From positions 4,252,001-4,316,000 of the forward strand of contig OZ025216.1 of the NCBI GenBank assembly GCA_964019055.1: a stretch of DNA of 64,000 bases, given 5' to 3'. This DNA is from Anthopleura xanthogrammica (taxonomy: Eukaryota; Cnidaria; Anthozoa; Actiniaria; Actiniidae). The position numbers and the translations under genes are program-made. Each line of letters begins with the position of its first letter. Within the stretch, counting starts at the first letter, position 1. A model generated the notes under the pieces. That model saw only the letters and a list, made by a program, of their open reading frames with translations, made no database searches and was not told the origin of the DNA. Shown here one piece after another: positions 34,491-45,079 of this stretch.

Positions 34491-35268
34491 ACGTTAAGGA
34501 GTCTATTCTACTCAATTATCTCAAGATTATTCAATTTGTTTTATAAAGGTGCAAATGGATGTCGCCATTGATATTTGCCGACATCTACATCAGTTGTATG
34601 TAGCAGCAAAAGGTAAATGTTTTTTTTTTCTTTTTCGTTTTCTTCTTCCCTATCATTTTCCCATGTTTGTCCTCTTCTTCTTCTTCTTCTTCTTCTTCTT
34701 CTTCTTCTTCTTCTACTTGGGTTAGTAACAACAGTGTCACACTTTCATATAGTTTTGTTCATCTGCATAAGCTTCCCTCATATAATGGATTCTGTTGATC
34801 AAATTCTGTTCATAATGCGACGCTGTCTGCAAAGTCAAAGTCAACTTCATCTTCACCTGCTTTGCTATTTGTTAATGAACTGAAATATAACGTGTACTTG
34901 TCTGCTTGAATGGAAGGATATTATATAGTGTAATTCTTGCGATATACAATTCCCATTGGTTAACATAATGATTTTCTTCCGGTATAGTTCTCACCAAATG
35001 AGCAGCAGATGCAACCTTAAGTGTAACCGATGTTTAAGTAGTCATAGTTCAAGTAAGACATTTGCATAAGTAGCTTTAACTATCTTTCGCTGATTATGAA
35101 CTGATGTCCTCTCTGAATTAACCAGCGCTATATTTCTACCAGTACATCTCAAAATATTTGACCATTCTATTTTTACCAACACATCTCAGGTAATCGACAA
35201 CATCATTATAACAATTTTGGGTTTCTTCTGATCCACTTCGCTGTTCGTCTCAACCTGGTTAACCTAAG

Positions 35269-36207
35269 ATGAGTAATGAAACCATTAATTTCACTTCAGA
35301 ATTCACTTGTCCTCACAAAACATTGTTGAGCTCTAGACTTCTCCTTCAACGGAGCAACGCTTATGACGACTTTCTGCTTACTTTCATCATCTTCAATTGT
35401 GGAATTTCAATCTTTGCCACGTTCAGTAACATAACCGTTATTTATGCTATCTCGAGGACACCTTTGATACAAACGCCTTCTAATATCTTAATCCTTGGTC
35501 TATCCATCGCTGATCTTGGTGTAGGTCTTGTAACCCAACCAGCATTTTACTTCCGTGGGATTTTTAAACTACAAAACCAATTCGAGTTGTTCTGTGCATC
35601 GGCTATTGTTTATGACAAGAGTATCTGGATTTTTCCAGCGATGTCTTTTCTCAATCTTACCGCCATCATCGTCGATCGATTCCTGGCCGTTTATCTTCAT
35701 CTAAGATACCAACAGCTCGTAACAGTGAGGAGATGTTGCGTAACTTTGGTTTTTGTGTTACTGACTGACAGCATTATTATTCTTTTAAAAATATTTTTAC
35801 AAGTTTTTGATTTTTTTGCTGTTATTTTTGTCTTTCTTCTTACTTTCTTAATACTAAATGCATATCTGGTCTTCAAAATCTACCAAGTTATCCGCCGACA
35901 CTCATTGCAGATCCAAGCCCAACAGCAATCAGTACAACAGTCCATAGACATGCCTAGATACAAGAAATCCGTCAACACCATGTGCTATATGATTGGAGCT
36001 TTCGTTCTTTGCTATGTTCCATATGTTATTGGGCTCATCGTGCTTTATGTAGTTGGAGATTGGACTTTGGACACTAACTTTTTATTTACATTAACTATTA
36101 CTCTTATGATGTCCAATGGAGTTTTGAATCCAATTATTTATTTCTGGCGAATTAAGGAAATACGTAACGCAGCTTTTTCAAGATTTTTCAAACAAAGCGA
36201 GGCCTAA
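35269..36207 (+). CDS. class A (rhodopsin-like) GPCR, intronless
   Basis: A 312-residue seven-helix receptor predicted in the plasma membrane; the ligand is unknown. The N-terminus has sequons at Asn3 and Asn7 and a Cys14 conserved in the clustered paralogues. Motifs: SNITVIY in TM1, LSIADL in TM2 (Asp82), Cys109 before TM3, DRF 136-138, Gln-rich loop 3 with MPRYKKSV at 228-235, TM6 CYVP, NPIIY 287-291 and a short basic tail. The second extracellular loop is only a few residues long and lacks cysteine. In the TM5-TM6 region it matches the clustered paralogues almost exactly, while TM1-TM4 and the loops are much more diverged. The start is the first Met of the frame and fits the alignment with paralogues. 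The nearest member is about 7.5 kb away; no operon-like linkage is expected. Confidence 0.92.
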   Translation: MSNETINFTSEFTCPHKTLLSSRLLLQRSNAYDDFLLTFIIFNCGISIFATFSNITVIYAISRTPLIQTPSNILILGLSIADLGVGLVTQPAFYFRGIFKLQNQFELFCASAIVYDKSIWIFPAMSFLNLTAIIVDRFLAVYLHLRYQQLVTVRRCCVTLVFVLLTDSIIILLKIFLQVFDFFAVIFVFLLTFLILNAYLVFKIYQVIRRHSLQIQAQQQSVQQSIDMPRYKKSVNTMCYMIGAFVLCYVPYVIGLIVLYVVGDWTLDTNFLFTLTITLMMSNGVLNPIIYFWRIKEIRNAAFSRFFKQSEA

Positions 36208-36243
36208 TAAGAGGGTCTTGAAGGGGGAACCAGCTGTCAGTTG

Positions 36244-36431
36244 CAGGGGCGAATCCAGGATTTTGTTCAGGGAGAGGTGCAGGGCACGAAGTCAGCCCAA
36301 CAGAATCCCTCAGAACCCTCAGAATCAAAAAAGAAAAAATTATTTCGTATTGAGTATCTTCAAAATAGGGGAACAAAGTTGTTCCTGGGGGGATGCGCAC
36401 CCCCTGGACCCCTCCCCTGAATCCGCCCCTG
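36244..36431. mobile_element. hAT-type MITE, 188 bp
   Basis: Starts CAGGGGCGAATCCAGGATTT and ends CCTGAATCCGCCCCTG. These ends resemble those of the hAT element at 59327-62041. The inside is non-coding. It lies 36 bp downstream of the GPCR stop codon, so it is probably within or next to its 3' UTR. Confidence 0.75.
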
Positions 36432-36639
36432 AGTTGTCAGTTAAGATTTCGTTTATTTGTCAGTTTAATCTAGCGAATTTGTCAGTTGTTAGTAAGATTG
36501 CTAGACTGTGAACAGTCCCTCTTTTCCCTCCTAACTCAGTCGAGTCATGTTTTTTCCTGCCTTGGACGCGCGGGGAGTGGGGGCGAGTTTGAAGCGGCAC
36601 GCGTGGAGAGGAAAAGTAGGGACTGTCCACAGCTTTTTT

Positions 36640-36957
36640 TATTACAAAGTGCGACGAAGGTTATTACAAAGGGCGACAGCTTTTTTATTACAAAGTGCGA
36701 CAGATTTATTACAAAGTGCGATAGGTATTACAAAGTGCGACGATTATTACAAAGTGCGACAGGTATTACAAAGTGCGACGATTATTACAAAGTGCGATAG
36801 GTATTACAAAGTGCGACAAGATTTATTACAAAGTGCGACAGGTATTACAAAGTGCGACGATTATTACAAAGTGCGATAGGTATTACAAAGTGCGACAGAT
36901 TTATTACAAAGTGCGATAGGTATTACAAAGTGCGACGATTATTACAAAGTGCGACAG
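36640..36957 (+). repeat. 16-copy TTACAAAGTGCGAC tandem array
   Basis: The core TATTACAAAGTGCGA(C/T) recurs 16 times. Spacers alternate between AGG, GA, AGATT and similar, so unit length varies from about 17 to 24 bp. Two plus-strand open frames (KCDRYYKVRQ-type repeats) run through the array and are artefacts. The preceding 150 bp (GAACAGTCCCTCTTTTCCCT ... AAAAGTAGGGACTGTCCAC) contain an inverted GGGACTGT pair, suggesting that the array belongs to a larger repeat unit. Confidence 0.9.
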
Positions 36958-37400
36958 TACACTTGTCAATTAGATTTTAGGGTATTTATCGTGCAGCTGT
37001 CAGTAAACCCCATTAGACCATTTCACGGTTGTCTTCGCTCAACCTCAGCCTCGATAGCGTATAATTTATTCTTTAGAATTTGACTAAAGCCCGTGGAAGT
37101 TTTAAGTGTTTCAATAGATATTTTTGAAAGCGCTCGTGCATCTCGAAAATGGTCTATTGTTTGATAATGTGTACATTAAATTTAAATTTAAATTTCACTA
37201 CATTGTTTAAATGTCTTACATATTTTACTCAATCAAATCCTTGGTTATTTTTTTGTTTAATTTAAGAAAAAGGTTTTTGTCCTGCAATAACCCACTTGTA
37301 TTGTCACAAAAGTTTCAGAACGAGGCTTCGTGCTTAATTAAATCTCTTGTCACGAATCACTGAGCAATGAGGGTTTATCACATATATAATATTTGAAAAG

Positions 37401-37568
37401 AGCATACTGGAATTAGTAAAAATGGAAAGTTTGAAGGCAACAGTTTCCCTACCAACATATTTGTTCAAACATTTCTTCGTAAAGGCAGCCAACTTCGGTC
37501 GCCCATATTTTCGGCGCTATTCAATAAAACCACTTCAAACTTTCCATTTTTACTAATTTTGGTATGCT
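37401..37568. mobile_element. short MITE with about 36-bp arms
   Basis: AGCATACTGGAATTAGTAAA...GGAAAGTTTGAAG at the left is mirrored by CTTCAAACTTTCC...TTTGGTATGCT at the right. The centre is about 95 bp. The preceding stretch, 36960-37400, has no gene. Confidence 0.8.
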
Positions 37569-37861
37569 AAATTCAAAAATATCCGAGTGTTTTTGATGCG
37601 ATACGAGCGAGTTACCATACATTTGTTCCTTGTTTCCTTCATTTTTTTTCTTTTTCTTTCTTTCTTTTTCCCCGCGCTTTTCCTATCGTTTTTAATTCCA
37701 GGCATTTTTTTCATTTTCTCGAAGCATGGATAATCAAGACTAGATTTCTTTCGATTTTTAAGAAAAAAGAGTGAGTTATAGCGGAGCTCCCGCGCGAGCG
37801 GAGCACCATACTTAAGAAAAAATGGTAACCCATCGAGTTGATTTTTCATGGCTTGATTTGT

Positions 37862-37915
37862 CCATACATACATACATACATACGTACATACATACATACA
37901 TACGTCCGTCCGTGT
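37862..37915. repeat. (CATA)n microsatellite
   Basis: CATA tetramers with two CGTA interruptions and a terminal CGTCCGTC. Confidence 0.9.
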
Positions 37916-38161
37916 ACCACTTTGCACAGGGTTCCCGCGCGCTTTGCTTACTCACAAATGCACAGAAAAATTGCAATAATGTAGTCAAAGATGGATCAAG
38001 AAGTATTTTTTCTTATTTTTGCAATGCCAAAAATACGTTTAATCGAAGTCATGTCTGTCTTAAAGTGAACAAAAACAATTTTTCGACTTTAGCGACTTGC
38101 TAAAAAAGATTTAGCGAGGGAAAGCGAGGGAAGATTCTTAATCTTACGATGAAGTTTCGTG

Positions 38162-39272
38162 ACTGAAACTTCAGTGAGAGAAAAAGTGGCCTGTAGACCA
38201 GAAAAACCTGATTATACTGCAAGAATGATATTTCAGTTCCGTAGAAAACACTTCATAGAAGGTAAATTCATTAATTTTAACTAATATTTCGTAAAAAATC
38301 GACAAGAAATGTGTAAACTAGCTGGAGAAACTCTCAGACAAGCCAAGGACGTTGGTTCGGTAAACATTGTCAGAAAAACTTGGATAGTTTGTCGTTTTTA
38401 CTACATTCTAGATTTTTATCATCTTTTTCTTCATTACTTGTGAACCAAAAAAGCGATATTTGAAGCTTTGATTTTTTGTTTTTGATCCCTTTCAAGAAAA
38501 AAGGCTAAGACTTAGTAAAAAGACTTGGTTCTTTGAAAAAATATATTTGACGGCCAGCGAACCTCACGCGAAGTCAAAACAAGATTCCAGTTTCATAATC
38601 ATATGAATATTTTGACATTTTTATAGATAATTTATTTTAATGTTGAATGAAATATGAAAAAGGAATACATATCACACCAAATATTTGCTATTTATCGGGC
38701 TTTTCCAGCTATTACTATTACACAATCGCAAAAATGATGAGCTTGTTTGTGTTTTATGGATAAGCTTATGTTTTTGTAAGATATTTCGCTCGATAATAAA
38801 GTTAAGAATAAATCTGAAAAAAAACTTTTCAAAGACCAACTTACTAACAAAGAAAATTATTATCTTGCATTAATGAATATGTCTCTTTTTACATGTGAAG
38901 TTCAAGTGAGTGTAAGCTTAAGCTTATTAGTAATATTTTTCGACAATTTTCAGTGTAGTTCACTTTCCACCTAAAAAACTTACAACTTTGATTACTAAGA
39001 TTTGCTGAATAAAATCCTTTGTTCTATACATGTATTCATATGTTCTACAATCTATAATTATTATTCTTCGAATTGAAAAGTTTTCTAATGCTTTTGAAGG
39101 CTTAAAATAATGGTTTTTCTTTTAGTTTTTCCTCCTGGATTCTGGTAAAATCAAACGAAGTGGTAACGCTATAACCAGCGTTATGCCGCGTCACACAATT
39201 GTCACGTTGTCAGCACTAAATGTACTATTTATGGGAGCTCCGCTTTTAGGCAGTGCCTAAATCTATATATTA
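38162..39272 (+). repeat. 1.1-kb repeat, copy 1
   Basis: Begins ACTGAAACTTCAGTGAGAGA and ends AGGCAGTGCCTAAATCTATA. It is near-identical, with small indels, to 42485-43558 in the same orientation. Non-coding. The word GGGAGCTCCGCTTTTAGG near the right end is partly inverted at about 37780 (AGCGGAGCTCCC), so the full element may begin there. Confidence 0.85.
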
Positions 39273-39317
39273 TCTCTTGAATCGATCGCAGAACGCAGAA
39301 AACGACCAAGAAAGTTG

Positions 39318-41080
39318 GCTCCCAAACATAACCACAGGAACCCCAAATACACCTTTTTACTACCGCCAGATAATTTGCCTACCATTAACACCTCAGCCCC
39401 TGGCCGCGCTGAAATTTGTGAGAGTATGAGAAGACTAAAGAATGGTAAATATCAAGGCACAGACAAGATATATGCAGAACAGTTGAAGTACTCAAAATCA
39501 GAAGGTTTGCTGAAGTATATTGTGTTTTTGATAGGATTAATATGGACATCACTACAAGTACCAATAATAATAATAATAATAATGATAATAATAATAACTT
39601 TAATATTTATAATGCGCATATTACATATGAATATGATCACATGCGCACGTATTACACTAAATTTACAATGATAAGTAATAAATATATAAATATGATATAA
39701 ATATGATAACCAACCAAATAGTTGATAGCTAGCATAACATGTTTACACAAGAGGGGTCTGAAATCACTTGCAGAGAACTATAGAGGTCTAAGTATCATCT
39801 CAACCATGTCTAAATTAGTATCTGGGATTATCGTCAATCGAAACAATTGAACAAATCCTAATGCCAACACAATTTGGTTTTCGAGCAAACAAGTCAACAT
39901 GTGACGCCATATGCGTTCTGCGTCAAGTGCTTGAAAAGTCAAGAAAATAAAAAACGCCAATATTTATAGCCTTCGTCGACCTTAAAGCAGCCTACGATTG
40001 GATCCCACGTGATGCTCTATTCAAATGTCTTGAGATCAAGCTAGGATGCCCGCACCTCGTTGTAATACTGCGTGCATTGTACACTGACACGAAAGCCTGC
40101 ATCAAAGGGACCACAAATTTATTTGATACTCTGGTTGGATGTCGACAAGGTGCAATGGAATCTCCTCCCATCTTTAACATATACCTGGATTTCGTGATTA
40201 GAGTTGCACAAAATGAAATCTTGAAGAAATATCCAAAGACAGGTTACAGAATCGAATACTGCATCCCAAATGAAGTATCTCCAAGAGAACTTCGCAACTC
40301 CCAGGCAGTTGGTGAAAACAGAATCAGTGAACTGCTATATGCAGACGATCAGGCTATAATGGCTGAATCTATTGATGAGCTCCAGAGTATCATACAAATT
40401 TATGATAATACTTTCACGCGTTTTGGACTGCAGATGTCCTATGATAAAACTGAAACGATGGCTTTTAATACGGATGAGGAAATCAAGGACCAGGAAAGCA
40501 TAATATCTGTTGGAAACAAGAAGATAAAGAATGTTCGTAGTTTCAAGTACCTTGGATATACCATCTCAAACTCTGATAATGCGCCTTCTCTACATCATTC
40601 AAGCGTGGGAACTGTCTGAAAATGAGATCAAGAAGATCGAGGTAATATGGCATGGCTTCTTGCGGAAAATGATACGTGGAGGATATGTAGGTAAGAATGC
40701 TCCAAGTAGGAAAGAACGAAACCAAATATCGACCCAAGAACTCAAGTGGAAGGATAAATAGACTGGAGCTTCAAGATATCTAAAGCTAGACTACGTGAAC
40801 TAACACATTCTCTACCAATCCGGGACTTCTGCTTCATCCAACATCTCCAAGATAGTGCTCACATATGCAGAATGGAAAGTGCACTTCAGAAGCAGATTCT
40901 GTTTGATAGAAGAAAATCTAGGACAATATGGACTAGGATAGAATCCCTGCTGGGTATAGACACCCAACAGGCTAGACGAATGATGATGAAGACATCGGAC
41001 TTTAAGCGACTGCTGAAGACAAGATTTCCTACCATATCCAAACAGAAGCGCTAAGGGAAAATATGATGATGATGATGACT
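39318..41080 (+). pseudogene. decayed non-LTR retrotransposon (reverse-transcriptase region)
   Basis: In-order RT motifs appear across several broken frames: RLKNGKYQGTD near 39440; LAENYRGLSIISTMSKLVS near 39770; TQFGFRANKSTCDA near 39870; AFVDLKAAYDWIPRD near 39975 (catalytic Asp); CRQGAMESPPIFNIYLD near 40143; ELLYADDQAIM near 40330 (catalytic YADD); and RSFKYLGYTIS near 40540. A C-terminal part, 40600-41054, is frameshifted. A roughly 200-bp foreign segment with (AAT)n splits the 5' part (39555-39750), and an in-frame TAA occurs near 39949. It ends in an (ATG)n tail, as in some LINE clades; I do not assign a clade. No endonuclease domain is visible. Not functional. Confidence 0.85.
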
Positions 41081-41317
41081 ATTTGTAGCACCTTGGACAA
41101 TATGCCTTTTGCAACAAACAGACACGTGACTGTTACTGGATGGCAAAAAAATTCGGACTTAAATAAATAAAATAAATAAATCACTTTTTTATAGTGGTAT
41201 TCAAATTCAGTAACTTAACACTGGCTTCCAATTTGGCCCACTGTCTCTCACACACACACTACCACTACATTATATATTCTATGCATACAACTCAACTCAC
41301 ATGTTGATTTTTACAGA

Positions 41318-41420
41318 GGGAGGAAACCGGAGTACCCGGAGAAAACCCTCGTGGCACAGGAGAGAACAACACATCAAACAAACTCAACTCACATGTGATC
41401 TGACCCGAGCCGGGGCTTCC
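41318..41420. repeat. dispersed repeat fragment (GGAAACCGGAGTACCCGGAG)
   Basis: The segment with GGAAACCGGAGTACCCGGAG and AAAACCCTCG is of a type I recognise as a dispersed repeat in animal genomes; I cannot name the family with certainty. It occurs once here. Confidence 0.45.
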
Positions 41421-42484
41421 CTTATTTCAAACTAGACGCTCTTGGAGCGTTCACTAGGTTACCTGTGCAAGAGCTCGCCCACTCGCCAATCCTATATACT
41501 CTTTATTATTTCACACCAAAGTCCTTTTGGGTTCAAAGTCCCCCTTTATTAAAAACATTTTAAATTCTAGTAAGACATTAGTGTTGCGTTACTGACTCGT
41601 CAACGCGTATTAGGTTTCTACTTGACCTACTAGAGTACCGTGACCTTTCAAGACTAGCTGATGAAATAAACATATCTATTTCAGTATCGAAACTGTTCAC
41701 TGCAAAACAAACGTTTTATCAATGTAAATACTCTTAGCCAAAGTGTGTTTAACTGGTAATTTGTTTTTCCCTCAGTTTTTGTTTTCTGTATTTTCATAAA
41801 TGGAAATATTCAACAAGGAGTCTTGGCAGTTCGCTTTCTTGTAGATCACTATCAGCTCGTCTGATTTCTACAAGTTCTTGGAGTCTGCTTTCATCAAAGC
41901 TTTGTTTGTCACTCGTTTTGTAGTTTATCTCTCGTTCTGTAGTTTGTCTCAGTATATTTTTTTCTATCTGAGATCTGGTAAGATCTAGTTTGATCATAGC
42001 TAGATAGTTTATAGATTATCTTAGTCTATTTTATTTCTCATACCGTAGTTTGCTCATAGATTCTCAAAGATAAATCATGGATTCTCAGACTTCTCTCTTT
42101 GAGTACGTGGACCAACCCGTTCCAAAATCGCTCAATAACATCTTTTAGTGTGGGTCTACCACGTACGGCATGTGCGTTTGTAAGTAGTTTAAGCGTACCG
42201 TTAAAAAAGCTAAAGACAATGGTAGGCCACGAACCTTGAATGAATGAATTAATGGCAACCAAACACCGAAAGCTATAAATACCTCGTGCTCGATATCATG
42301 TGGCAAATTCTATTTAATTGTCGATCAAATTTGTACACAAATACATAACACAACTTCATTGGACAGACTATTGCTATAGTTACAAGTTCACGACCAATCA
42401 TGACGTGTGACGTCACAATAGACATTATGGTCTACCTGACGCCCGAAAAACGGCTCTCATTTTGCCACTATGGCAACCCAGTAA
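41421..42484. other. region with weak minus-strand frames, function unknown
   Basis: Minus-strand frames at 42038-42262 (74 codons) and 41794-41997 (67 codons) are separated by a GTATGAG donor-like site near 42045 and look less biased than random DNA. No domain is recognisable and no second splice site is convincing. I do not call a gene. Confidence 0.25.
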
Positions 42485-43558
42485 ACTGAAACTTCAGTGA
42501 GAGAAAAAGTGGCCTGTAGATCAGAAAAACCTGATTATACTGCAATAATATTTCAGTTCCATTAAGGTTAACTAATATTTCGTAAAAAATTGGCAAAAAA
42601 TGTGTAAACTAGCTGGAGAAACTCTCAGACAAACCAAGGACGTTGCTTCGGCAAACATTGTCAGAAAAACCTGGATAGTTTGTCGTTTTTACTGCATTTT
42701 AGATTTTTATCATCTTTTTCTGCAATACTTGTGAACCAAAGAAGAGATATTTGAAGCTTTCAATTTTTTTTTATCCCATTTCAAGAAAAATGGCTAAGAC
42801 TTAGTAAAAAGACTTAGTTCTTTGAACAAATATATTTGACGGCCAGCGAGCCTCACGCGAGGAATTCTGATGTCAAAACAAGATTCCATATTTCATAATC
42901 ATATGGATATTTTGACATTTTTATATAATTTATTTTAATGTTGAATGAAATATGAAAAAGGAATACATATCACACCAAATATTTCCTATTTATCGGGCTT
43001 TTCCGGCTATTATTATTACACAATCGCAAAAATGATGAGCTTGTTTTTTTTTATGGATAAGCTTAGGTTTTTGTAAGATATTTCGCTCGATAATAAAGTT
43101 GAGAATAAATCTGAAAAAAAACTTTTCAAAGACCAATTACTAACAAAGAAAATTATTATCTTGCATTAATGAGAATATGTCTCTTGTTACATGTGAAGTT
43201 CAAGTGAATGTAAGCTTAAGCTTATAATATTTTTCGGCAATTTTCAGTGTAGTTCACTTTCCACCTAAAAAACTTATAACTTAAGATTTGCTGAATAAAA
43301 TCCTTTGTTCTATACATGTATACATATGTTCTACAATCTATAATTATTTTTCTTCGAATTGAAAAGTTTTCTAATGCTTTTGAAGGCTTAAAATAATGGT
43401 TTTTCTTTTAGTTTTTCCTTCTGGGTTCTGGTAAAATCAAAAGAAGTGGTAACGATGTAACCGGCGTTATGCCGCGTCACACAATTGTCACGTTTTTAGC
43501 ACTATATATACTATTTATGGGAGCTCCGCTTTTAGGCAGTGCCTAAATCTATATATTA
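42485..43558 (+). repeat. 1.1-kb repeat, copy 2
   Basis: Second copy of 38162-39272 with the same ends. Differences are small indels and substitutions (for example an extra GGAATTCTGAT after CACGCGA). The two copies flank the retrotransposon region in direct orientation. Confidence 0.85.
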
Positions 43559-43761
43559 AGTTGTTTAAGTTATGCGCGCGGATTCATGTCGCAGGTTCAC
43601 TTTCTAAAGATGTAAATTTCTTTCTCCAAAGCTAATATTTCACGGGGGGAAATCCGAGAATCGAACCCGAGGCCTACTACTGGTTCAATTTTTATTAGAG
43701 AATTTTTGAAGCATCCTCAAAGTTTTGGCATGACAACTTGGTACATGGTGAAACTACATTT

Positions 43762-44718
43762 TCAGGGCTCCATTTCGTGTTCATTGCGCTTACATATCCT
43801 TCTCAGTAATCCAACTGCATTGTTTCGAATCTCTTCAATTCTCCAAAAATAAATGATTGGATTCAGTACACTGTTGAACATAACGAGAGAACAAACCAGT
43901 GATAATATATAGTACACTTCAACAGTATCATAAAGTTCTTCTGGTAACAACAGTGTAGCAGCAAATGGAACATAACATACCAAGAACGCACCAATCACAT
44001 AGTACATGGTGTTGACGGACTTCTTGTACCTGGGCATGTCTATAGACTGTTGTACTGATTGCTGTTGGGCTTGGATCTGCAACGAGTGTCGGCGGATAAC
44101 TTGATAGATTTTAAACATCAAAGTCATATTAAGCGGTAAAAGTATAGCGATTGTAACAGAAACGGAGATAAAAAATGGCCTTGTTCCTATGAACAGTCTC
44201 ATTAGGGTGGCAGAAATACAGTAAACCCAAGTACCAACCAAAACAAAGACATAGCGCTTGGTTGTGACAAGTTCTTGATATCGTAAGTGAAGTTGAACCG
44301 CCAAGAATCGATCTATAGTGATAGCAGTTAGAGTGAAAAAGGATATCCCAGAGAAGATAAAAATGCTGGCGCTAAAGATGATAGAAGTAATGCAATATAA
44401 CTGTTGTCGGTCAGAGGCCAAGCCAAGAATAGTAGAAGAAGGTACAGACACAAGACTAACAACAAGATCAGAAATGGCCAGTCCTAGGATGAGAATGTTT
44501 GAAGGTGTTCGCCGTAGAGACGCTGTCCTTGAAATGGTGTAAATGACCATGAAGTTACTGCATGAAGACACAACAGACTCCACAGTGTTGATGGAAGCGA
44601 GAACTAGCAAGAAAGTTTTTAAAAGAAGGCTGCGTTGAACAGGTGGATTGAAGGTAAGCGAAGCAGAGTAGGCTAAACAGTCGAATGTCGAGTTATCATT
44701 ATCTGCTGTACGAAACAT
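43762..44718 (-). CDS. class A (rhodopsin-like) GPCR, intronless, cluster member 1
   Basis: A 318-residue plasma-membrane receptor; the ligand is unknown. Motifs: Asn-linked sequon at Asn9, Cys14, SSCSNFMVIY in TM1 (Asn55), ISDL in TM2 (Asp84), Cys109 before TM3, DRF 136-138, HLRYQELVTTKR in loop 2, TM5 LLPLNM, RRHSLQIQAQQQ then SIDMPRYKKSV in loop 3, TM6 CYVP, NPIIY 286-290, helix-8-like WRIEEIRNN and an acidic C-terminus EHEMEP. The second extracellular loop (about IGTRPFF) is very short and has no cysteine, so the standard TM3-loop disulphide cannot form. The first 230 bp upstream are shared with the other minus-strand copies and include a TATA-like tract. A GAATCGAACCCGAGG T-arm-like word at 43652-43666 lies in the 3' flank. 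Confidence 0.93.
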   Translation of the reverse strand: MFRTADNDNSTFDCLAYSASLTFNPPVQRSLLLKTFLLVLASINTVESVVSSCSNFMVIYTISRTASLRRTPSNILILGLAISDLVVSLVSVPSSTILGLASDRQQLYCITSIIFSASIFIFSGISFFTLTAITIDRFLAVQLHLRYQELVTTKRYVFVLVGTWVYCISATLMRLFIGTRPFFISVSVTIAILLPLNMTLMFKIYQVIRRHSLQIQAQQQSVQQSIDMPRYKKSVNTMYYVIGAFLVCYVPFAATLLLPEELYDTVEVYYILSLVCSLVMFNSVLNPIIYFWRIEEIRNNAVGLLRRICKRNEHEMEP

Positions 44719-44985
44719 TCTTTTCCTATCTTTTCCAAGTTACGAAAATGAAGAGGGAACTCAACCGAGAAATCTCGAAGACGATCAATTGTTCCTTTAT
44801 TCCTTTATATATATATATACCTGACGAAACATAGCTTGACAATTAACTGAGGCATACAGCTGCAGCGTTATCAATACATCAATCTATCGTGATGAAATTT
44901 TTCATTGGATCTTTATATTAATTTTATTAGCCTTTATTGAATTGAAAAATGAGAAAGTATATGAGAACCAAATAATGTCAAAATT
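44719..44985 (-). promoter_or_regulatory. upstream block shared by clustered GPCR genes
   Basis: Blocks ACGAAACATAGCTTGACAAT, TGAGGCATACAGCTGCAGCG and TTGGATCTTTATATTAATTT also lie upstream of the copies at 47201, 49756, 55774 and 57951. A TATATATATATA tract at 44806-44820, about 90 bp before the start codon, is a candidate TATA region. It is degraded (CTGTATGTACTTGACG) in the 49756 and 57951 copies. An (AAT)n/(ATT)n microsatellite follows at 45013-45079. Confidence 0.6.
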
Positions 44986-45038
44986 ATTTTTTATGTGTCA
45001 TGCGAATATAAGCAGTAATAATAGTAATAATAATAATA

Positions 45039-45077
<39 letters not shown>

Positions 45078-45079
45078 AT

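Noticed and set aside
36486..36879. Two plus-strand frames encoding KCDRYYKVRQ-type repeats
   Set aside because: They run through the 16-copy non-coding array. Core units are conserved as DNA across different frames, and unit length is not a multiple of three.
36640..36957. CRISPR-like array
   Set aside because: Short repeats with short non-unique spacers in a eukaryotic context and no cas genes; it is a satellite.
41794..42262. Two-exon minus-strand gene
   Set aside because: A donor-like GTATGAG is present, but there is no convincing acceptor joining the frames and no recognisable domain.
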